Assembly: GCA_030068145.1 (NCBI GenBank)
Contig: JAPJBO010000044.1
Coordinates: 310,001 to 374,000, forward strand
Direction of reading: 5' to 3'
DNA from: Diplonema papillatum
Lineage: Eukaryota > Euglenozoa > Diplonemea > Diplonemida > Diplonemidae
DNA: 64,000 nucleotides
The number at the start of each line of letters is the position of its first letter. Within the stretch, counting starts at the first letter, position 1. Of the stretch, positions 56,957-64,000 are shown piece after piece. The translations under genes and the position numbers were made by a program. The notes beneath the pieces are model-generated. The model searched no databases, was not told the DNA's origin, and worked only from the letters and a program-made list of their open reading frames with translations.

Positions 56957-59599
56957 GCGACCTTAACGGATTTGTTTTTCAAGTCGCTCCAACTGACCGC
57001 CGAATCCGCAAGACACAGGTCTCCTCTGATAAGCAGGGCCGCTCACTGGGAGCCCCGGTGCTGAAGGCCGGCTTCAACGGTCAGCTGCCAATGCGAAGCG
57101 ACGCCCATTTCTTGGGGGGTGCAAATAAATGTGATATCCAGCGGCATTAGACGAGAAGGACCGACCCCCTCACTTTGTGAAGGTTACGTAACTGCTTTTT
57201 CCATCTGTCGTGAGAGCTGCGACTCAGCCATTCCATTCCGGAGCAACAGCACGAGCCCACAAAGAGTGCCCAACGGGGACGCATTTCATGCGGGTTCCTC
57301 ATGAAGGAATTCACAAGAGTTGGAGGATGAGGTCCGCAGCCCATGTATCGGGGATGATCTTGACGAAAAGGTTTGCCAAACGGAGACTCAACGGTCAAAC
57401 AGTCTAAACGGGTGGCCAACAAGGGGCACATATTTAGCTCGGGTAGGGCAAGGACCGTAGCCCATGTACGGGGTGATCTCACTAGAAGGTTTGCTCCATA
57501 ATTCCCGTGCAGAAGTCGTGTTCGACGAAACAGCCTAAAACGTGTGTCCAACAGGGGCACATGTTGCTCGGGAAGAATTCACAAGAATGGAGGGCAAGGG
57601 CCGTAGCCCATGTACGGGGTGATCTCACTAGAAGGTTTGCTCCATAATTCCCGTGCAGAAGTCGTGTTCGACGAAACAGTCTAAAACGTGTGTCCAACAG
57701 GGGCACATGTTGCTCGGGAAGAATTCACAAGAATGGAGGGCAAAGACCGTAGCCCATGTACGGGGTGATCTCACTAGAAGGTTTGCTCCATAATTCCCGT
57801 GCAGAAGTCGTGTTCGACGAAACAGCCTAAAACGTGTGTCCAACAGGGGCACATGTTGCTCGGGAAGAATTCACAAGAATGGAGGGCAAGGGCCGTAGCC
57901 CATGTACGGGGTGATCTCACTAGAAGGTTTGCTCCATAATTCCCGTGCAGAAGTCGTGTTCGACGAAACAGTCTAAAACGTGTGTCCAACAGGGGCACAT
58001 GTTGCTCGGGAAGAATTCACAAGAATGGAGGGCAAAGACCGTAGCCCATGTACGGGGTGATCTCACTAGAAGGTTTGCTCCATAATTCCCGTGCAGAAGT
58101 CGTGTTCGACGAAACAGCCTAAAACGTGTGTCCAACAGGGACACATGTTGCTCGGGAAGAATTCACAAGAATGGAGGGCAAGGGCCGTAGCCCATGTACG
58201 GGGTGATCTCACTAGAAGGTTTGCTCCATAATTCCCGTGCAGAAGTCGTGTTCGACGAAACAGTCTAAAACGTGTGTCCAACAGGGGCACATGTTGCTCG
58301 GGAAGAATTCACAAGAATGGAGGGCAAGGGCCGTAGCCCATGTACAGGCGGTGATCTTACTAGACTGTTCGCCCAACGGAGGCTCCACTATTTCGTTCCC
58401 GTGCAGCAGTATGTTCATTGAAACGCTCTGAAAACGGTGCATCCAACGACTTTTTGTTCGAGTCCCTTCAGGAAGAAACCACAGAATGGGTAAGGAACGT
58501 AGCCCACCTGCCGTGATCTTTCGTCTGAATACAATCATGCACTGGAGGGCTGGCGGTTGCGCTTCGTCCTACCCTCAGTCTTCGGCTCTCTGCTTGCTTC
58601 CCGTTTGCGAATAAGTACGAAGTACTGCGATACTTCCAAGGTAAGCAGCTCAGGTTACTGCACCCAGTCACACCGGATCATATTGCTTTGCTGCGTTGGC
58701 CAGGAGTTTGCGCAGAGAAATGCCGACGTAACAATTAACCGACGACACGTGTATCGTGCTGTGATGCACCGGAGTGTGGGGATAGCTTAGAACGAAGAAT
58801 GCTCGGATCGATACTACCTGAAAATGACACAGGGCAAATACAAGCGGAAAGACGATCAAACCGGCACGCACAAACAAATCGGCAAGACACCCTACTACAC
58901 GAAGAGAGTGCAGCTTTCCAGGATTGTTAACCCTGTCTCCAAGGCTATGACGGTGATAGACAGCAATTAGGCAATGATGGAGCTTCCTGGGAAGAGGGGG
59001 GGTCCGGCTTACTATGTGATGTGTCCTGTTGCTGTGAACTGGGCTGTGCACTGTATATATTCACAGCACAAAATATGCTAGGTCCAACAGAGGGGTCGAC
59101 CCAGTTTCTCATATCCGATCGATTTCCACACCAAAGAAACACACGAAAAGTATAAAGGGGAACGAAGACGCAGCAGAAAAGGCGGACGACCTACCTCCCC
59201 CATGGCGACCATGGTGCTTGCTCCACGACGAGCAGAAGAATAAGACTGGTTAAGAACGGTCTTGAAGTACGGGTTACCAGGTCCCCCGCGGCACGTCGGG
59301 CTCTTACTCTTCTGCGTCGCCCGTAGGTCCCCAAAAGGGGGCTGCGCCGCGGCTCTTTCTTTTTTCTTTCCGAATAAGCGACCTGCTTCGGCCCGGTGTG
59401 GAGGGGAAGAGGCGCATTCTTTTGCGGCTCGGCGCATCCGGCGTCGTTGCAGGTACGCACATATATAAATCAACGCGCGGTTTGCGTGGGACAGCGTCGG
59501 AGACGCTGGGGTGGGGGGGAGGGCGGAGCTGTTTGTTCTGCTTTCCTTCTTCTTTTTCCCTCCCTTGTTCGTCCTGGGCGTGGCTAGCGTGCGCGCACG
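56957..59599. other. Spacer with satellite array and GC-rich leader
   Basis: The satellite occupies 57235-58525. After it, 58750-58890 is a diverged repeat F ending GGCACGCACAAACAAATCGG. The stretch 59240-59599 is GC-rich and free of recognised repeats, and probably carries the promoter or leader of the WD40-like gene. Confidence 0.6.
57235..58525. repeat. 146-bp satellite with 292-bp dimeric higher-order pattern
   Basis: About six near-identical units (57477-58340) contain ACTAGAAGGTTTGCTCCATA and GGGCACATGTTGCTCGGGAA. Degenerate units flank both sides. Two diagnostic positions alternate between neighbours: AACAGCCTAA against AACAGTCTAA, and GCAAGGGCCGTAG against GCAAAGACCGTAG. Units therefore amplified as 292-bp dimers. 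Minus-strand frames of 74 codons repeat at the same spacing and are by-products. Confidence 0.92.
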
Positions 59600-60063
59600 A
59601 TGAACGACGGGCCCGGGAAGAAGCTATGGCACATGACGCTGAGCCGCCAGCCGCGGCAGCAGCAGCCGGAGGCGTTCGGGTTCATTGCGCTGGACAGGCC
59701 GCACCTGCGGCTGGCGACCTTCAACCTGCGGTCGGTGTATATCGTGGACCTCGACAAGAAGACCCGCCAAGTGTTCAAGACGGCGCAGACCCTGCTGCCG
59801 GCGGCCCGCACCTTCACGAGCCTCGCCTGGTGCAAGAGCGAGTCAGCGCAGCACCAGCTGGCCGCGGTGCTGGGCACCGACGTGCTCGTCATCGACACCA
59901 TCACTCTCGACGTCGTCGCGCACATTCCCACGCCGTGCGGCCGATCCTCCCACCCAGCTCCCCTCATCGAATGGGGCGGCACCCCTTGCTACCTCATCAC
60001 CGCCGGCTCCCAGGGAACCGGCAAGCTGGGGCAGATACGCTTGTGGGACGTCGTGGACAGCGG
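59600..60063 (+). CDS. WD40-like gene exon 1
   Basis: Starts MNDGPGKKLWHMTLSRQPRQ and ends IRLWDVVDS plus two bases. Donor GG|GTATGC. Confidence 0.85.
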
Positions 60064-62145
60064 GTATGCAACTTATTACACAACCCATCAAGGAAGAAGA
60101 AGAAGAAGTAAAAAAAAAAACGTAACACAAAATCCATCCACAAATAACGCTACAAAAAAAAGGCCGCTCCTGGTCCAGGAACATGACGGGTCAACCTCAG
60201 CTTGCAAAGCTTGAGTCGGAGGCAGCACAGTGCCACAACCCCGTCCGCTCTGCCCTGCCGCTGGCCGTCTCGACGAGCTTGTGTTCAGCGCGAGCGCCAA
60301 GCCCCAAGGTGCGCCAAGCCTTGATGCTTTAGTTTGGGAAATCGGTAGCCACTTGACCCGTAGGCCCGTGGCTCTGCAGTACCGCCGAACACGTGAAGCT
60401 TGGTTCCCGTGTAGCAGGCTTTCCCTGGTACCACCCATCAAGGAAAAAAATGGAACCAAAAAAGGACAGAAGAAGATTCATTGTTGTCAGTCGAATGACA
60501 ACGAATGAGACGGATCTGATTATCCCCCGGCGTGTCGAAGGGTGCCGGGGACGAGAGCAGCAGCTCAACCCGCCCTCGCAACAAAAAGCAAGGAAATAAG
60601 CTCTTGATCGAGCGACAGCGGGACGCCCCCCGGCAACCGTTTTTCTGAGCTAAAAGTCTATCTCGTAAAACGAGTAGGACGAGGAAGGTTTTGCGCATCA
60701 CGTTACTGCCACGACGGCACTATGGCAGTACGATCGAACAGACAGTCGAGGGTAGGCATCAGACTTGTCTCTGAAGAAGTCTCTACTGCGTGAGCAGTTC
60801 AACTCGTCGGAACGATTCATCGGAGTTTGCAGGAGTCGACGCATTGCTTTAGGAGTCGAAACTCAAGTTCATCATGGAATAGTACGCCAGATGACGAGGA
60901 AGAAAGTGCGAGACCAAGGAGGAGGAAGGCGCCAGTACAAACATTCACTAAAAACCTGGACGGACGAGTTGGTAAAGAAGTTGGGAGTAGCAGAGGTTTG
61001 TCGGCTTGTTCAAGAGTCGCCACAAGCCCGCAGCACAGGAGCGCGGGCGAGGGCATCCTGCGGGTGAAGCCACAGCTGGGAAGCGCAAGCCTGCAGCTAG
61101 TGTTCGAGGCGCGCCGCAAGCATACCAGTTGCGGAAGACAGCGGCAAGCAAGTAGAAAAAAGCGCTTGTTGTGATGAGCAGCAAAAGCTTTAGGCTACGC
61201 AGCCAGCCTCAGAGTCCATCACGGTGTCCGATGCACCGCAGACTTCACCTCCAAAAGTGTCACTTTAGGTAGGATCTCAAAGAGGCCTCCACCGCCAACA
61301 CCACCCAACCACAACAGGGCGGTACCTGTGCGGGACGCCATCACGGTGTCCGATGCACCGCAGGCGATTGCGGTGCACCCGTCGCAGCCGTTCCTCGCTG
61401 TGTTCTACCAGTCGGTCGTGCAGGTGTGGTCGGTGCAGTCCTTCGAAAAGGAGCTGGAGCGCGACTTTCTGTCGCAGGTCCGCTGCATCGCGTGGTGCGC
61501 GTCACGCCCCGCCCACCTCCTCGTTCTCTACCACAGCGACGGCAAAGACCGCTGCCTCAATGCTCCCGTGCTGGCGGAGATGGACGTCAGGTGTGTGCAC
61601 ACGAGCATAGGTCTCTTTCAGTACCCCGGTTGTAAATTTTGTTAGGTTGGGCGCTGCCCTACCTGGTTGTCCTGGTATGACAACAATTCTTGGATCTTAG
61701 ACGATGAATATTTCGCGACTAATAGAGAACCGCAACGTAGCGTACACTATGGAGTCCAGCCTAGCACCGCTTGTCTGTGGGTCCGCCTCATGTGCCTGTG
61801 CTTAAAAGACCGAGACAGGGTGCAGATGGGACCAGTGCAGTGTCGAGCACGTAACTATTCCAACCATGTCTTGCACCCCCCACGCACCACACACAGGAAT
61901 GACACGTGCGTCGACGAGGTTACGACTCTCGGCCGGCATGCCCTGAGCGGGTTCGCGACGGTGAAGCTGCACACGCTGCCGCTGCCCTTCGCTCCGAAGC
62001 TGCTCCTGGTCGCTTTTTCGTCCAACCGGTGCGAGCAGGCGTTCATCCGCACCCACGCCTCCGACGGCGCCACGCAGCCGCCTGAGTACGCGCCGCTTCC
62101 GCCTTTCGTCCCGTCTCAGGGCGTCCGCGCAGTTGCTGTCCGCCG
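59600..62145 (+). CDS. WD40-like protein, first three exons, gene continues beyond window
   Basis: Exons 59600-60063, 61318-61590 and 61897-62145 join in phase 2 each time to give 328 residues and an open end (donor CG|GTATTT). Strand pairs typical of WD blades are visible: ESAQHQLAAVLGTDVLVIDT, GKLGQIRLWDVVDS, QPFLAVFYQSVVQVWSVQSF and QVRCIAWCASRPAHLLVLYH, then an exon ending VPSQGVRAVAVRR. Blades are irregular and resemble the N-terminal half of a large scaffold of the WDR11 or trafficking-protein type, but I cannot assign an orthologue. No acceptor with convincing coding sequence was found before 64000. Confidence 0.78.
60096..60432. mobile_element. Retroposon D with 13-bp target duplication
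   Basis: ACCCATCAAGGAA is present at 60083-60095 and 60433-60445, flanking sequence homologous to 8898-9168. GAA and A-rich sequence lies at the left end. It is inserted 20 bp after the exon 1 donor of the WD40-like gene. A third, partial copy is at about 46094-46225. Confidence 0.78.
61216..61241 (+). pseudogene. 26-bp copy of WD40-like exon 2 sequence
   Basis: CCATCACGGTGTCCGATGCA followed by CCGCAG is an exact copy of 61338-61363 in exon 2. It lies 122 bp upstream in intron 1, followed by unrelated sequence. Confidence 0.85.
61318..61590 (+). CDS. WD40-like gene exon 2
   Basis: Acceptor AACCACAACAG completes Gly after exon 1. Encodes AVPVRDAITVSDAPQAIAVH through NAPVLAEMDV plus two bases. 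Donor CAG|GTGTGT. Confidence 0.85.
61897..62145 (+). CDS. WD40-like gene exon 3
   Basis: Acceptor CACCACACACAG. Begins NDTCVDEVTTLGRHALSGFA and ends SQGVRAVAVR plus two bases. The C-rich tract before the acceptor is the 3' end of a diverged repeat B. Confidence 0.82.
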
Positions 62146-62377
62146 GTATTTTGTTCCTTACTGGTCTGTCGTGTCGATCGAAGATTTTAGAAGATCAGCA
62201 GTATTATTATGCTGCCGAGTCCTTACAGTTGCCCGCAAGCCTATCCCTTGTGGTACCTGCATTTCAAGTACAGTGGGCCCCTTCAACACTTGCACACGGT
62301 TTCAATTTCGTTGCTAGGTTTCGTAACCCGAAAAGACTTCGTTTCTTCACCTCGGTTGCGAGCACCCGCTTTGCAGG

Positions 62378-62646
62378 AAATACTCGACGTAGCTGCTTCG
62401 ACTCCAAATGGAAGGAGAGGTAAGAGGCAAACACAATACAAACACAATCTGATTTGTTCTTCGCTTACACCACCGTGTGTTGTCTTCTCACTCAGGACTT
62501 GACCTGTTGTGTTTGTGTGATTTGTCGTGTCTGTGTGTCTTGTCGTGTAGGGGTAGACCCGCATGACGTCCGTTCAACACGTGTTTCGGTAGTTACAGCA
62601 CTTGGGATCCCTTCTGTTCTTTGTCGAGCAGCATCGTCGAGCATTT
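62378..62646 (-). mobile_element. MITE family G, inverted copy
   Basis: AAATACTCGACGTAGCTGCT on the left and AGCAGCATCGTCGAGCATTT on the right are near-perfect inverse repeats. Interior matches 21772-22025 in reverse, and the flank CTTTCAAACTGGCGCTG is shared with the other copies. Confidence 0.78.
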
Positions 62647-63589
62647 CCTTTCAAACTGGCGCTGTATGTAAAAATACTCGCATGCGGATTCCCAAAAAGA
62701 GGAACCGTGTTGTTGTTGTCCACCCGCGCGCAATTCAAGGTTAATCTGCAAGGTATCAGCAAGCCAGCTAAGGAGAGCAAACCGTGAATGATCCTTTGGT
62801 CGGTGTGACTGAATTAAACGGATGTTAAATTGGCGGATGGAGAAGGAACAACGTCTCCGAGTGACTCTCCCAGGAGGCAATTTAATTCGACATCAAAAAG
62901 GGCAGTTCGTGACAGTGGGGGGTTAGGGCCTTCTCCCTCTGAGCATATCAGCCGCCTGACAAACCGGACTCACATGGCTGTCCTGTCTGCAGACACTCAG
63001 GGTCCACTGATGTTGTCCCGTGGCTCCAGTCCCTATTGATCCCGCGCAACGAGGCCTTGACGAAACTCAAAAGAGAACCGCTAAAACTTCGTTTTGATGC
63101 CTTCTCGGGTTAAGAGACCAACAAAAAGAGTCGAGAGAATCGATCCCTTGTTATTCCATGCTTTATCATTCACGGCGAAAGCCTGCTTTGGGCACGCTGG
63201 TTTGTTCACAGTAACATCGGTGGTCGACCCGTATGCGTATGGTGTACGCGTAAGCGCTTTCATCCCGATGAAGAGATTACTTGCAACATTCCCACTGTTC
63301 ATAGAGCACAGGTCTTGATGCGAGGGGTTTATCCCAGCCTTCTGAATACCAGTAGTACGCTGATGCAGCAAACTGGGCCACCTGCACCTCCTTGCCACCT
63401 GAGCTCTGGATCCGACTACGAGCTTTTTAACAGCAGCAGCAAGAATCGAAGCCCGGTGCAAAGTGTGGTGTTGAGCACATACGATTGCACTTTCCCACGT
63501 AGACATGAAAAGACGCTTAGAGCATAGGAGGCATGTAGCATACATGAGACGCAAGATTCTGCCTAAACACTTGAAGGGGGTGCCCCCCC

Positions 63590-63775
63590 AGCACGGGTGG
63601 TCCTGGCTGTGACGAGCTACGAACACACACCGCAGTCCTGTCTGCAGACACTCAGGTTCCGCGCTGATGATGGTCCGCCTTATGTGTCCGTGGCTTAAAG
63701 GACCGAAACACGGCGCAGACGGGACCAGTGCGGTGTTGAGCACATACCCATTCCAAGCACGTTCTTGCAAACCCC
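63590..63775 (+). repeat. Repeat B copy
   Basis: Contains CTGTGACGAGCTACGAACAC, GTCTGCAGACACTCAGG and GTGCGGTGTTGAGC, ending TTCTTGCAAACCCCCCC. A J-type repeat with GACTTGATGCTAGCATCAAA follows at 63910-63980, matching 47370-47430. Confidence 0.8.
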
Positions 63776-64000
63776 CCCCCTACCCCCAACTACTCTACGG
63801 CACCAGAAAGTCCAAAAAGACCATGGTAAAGAAAGTAGAAAGAGAAAAAAGAAGTTGTCGACAACGAAAGAAAGAAAAGAACAGAAAATAAGACTCTGCA
63901 TCCGCGAAGAAGACTTGATGCTAGCATCAAACACATGAGAGGCAAGTATCGCCTGAACACGAAACTAAGATTTTCCCCCCAGAATGCTGTATATCCGCCG

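Noticed and set aside
57477-58340. CRISPR-like array or repeated 74-codon genes
   Set aside because: The units are contiguous without unique spacers, the host is eukaryotic, and the frames repeat only because the 146-bp satellite repeats.
59398-60111. 237-codon frame overlapping WD40 exon 1
   Set aside because: It is an out-of-frame shadow; the frame starting at 59600 carries the blade-like sequence and the phase-matched donor.
60765-61174. Two overlapping open frames in WD40 intron 1, basic and acidic
   Set aside because: They lie wholly within the intron, have no family match and do not fit the phase of the flanking exons; kept only as a possible mobile-element remnant.

Overview
This window looks like nuclear DNA of a single-celled eukaryote with a repeat-laden genome. 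I find six genes, all on the + strand. Four contain GT-AG introns, with donors mostly GTATGN. Coding exons are GC-rich, with C or G preferred at third codon positions. They sit in AT-richer, homopolymer- and microsatellite-rich DNA made almost entirely of short interspersed repeats. No bacterial-type operon, rRNA, tRNA or CRISPR array was seen. The one-way gene order, very long spacers and pyrimidine-rich leaders would suit a euglenozoan (for example a diplonemid) or another trans-splicing protist. That placement is inference only; no spliced-leader gene was found.

Layout: 1-5.4 kb, repeats and a reverse transcriptase relic. 5.4-10.8 kb, a three-RRM ELAV-like RNA-binding protein gene in four exons. 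10.8-20 kb, repeats, microsatellites and a minus-strand zinc-finger-like repeat. 20-30.6 kb, a five-exon gene joining a four-helix membrane segment to a CaMKK-like kinase domain whose DFG, HRD and glycine-loop residues are altered, so probably a pseudokinase. 30.6-44 kb, a gene desert. 44-45.8 kb, UDP-glucose 4-epimerase preceded by a truncated copy of itself. 45.8-50.8 kb, repeats. 50.8-54.1 kb, a five-exon coiled-coil gene with an MBD-like N-terminus. 56.5-57 kb, an FKBP-type prolyl isomerase with a presequence-like N-terminus. 57.2-58.5 kb, a 146-bp satellite. 59.6-62.1 kb, the first three exons of a WD40-like gene that runs out of the window.

Three results stand out. First, exons were assembled by matching splice phase, including a 24-codon exon carrying kinase subdomain IX about 2.7 kb inside an intron. 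Second, five of the six genes have truncated, same-strand copies of their own sequence lying upstream of the intact copy, often beside the end of a repeat carrying GGTCACCCGGAGACTTTAAA. Third, several introns are concatenated repeats, and in at least three cases the 3' end of a repeat provides or lies close to the 3' splice site. Together these suggest a repeat-driven process of intron growth and partial exon duplication. Mobile elements include two MITE families with related termini, a PIF/Harbinger-like element with a TTA target duplication, a 1.6-kb foldback element, and a retroposon with 13- and 17-bp target duplications.
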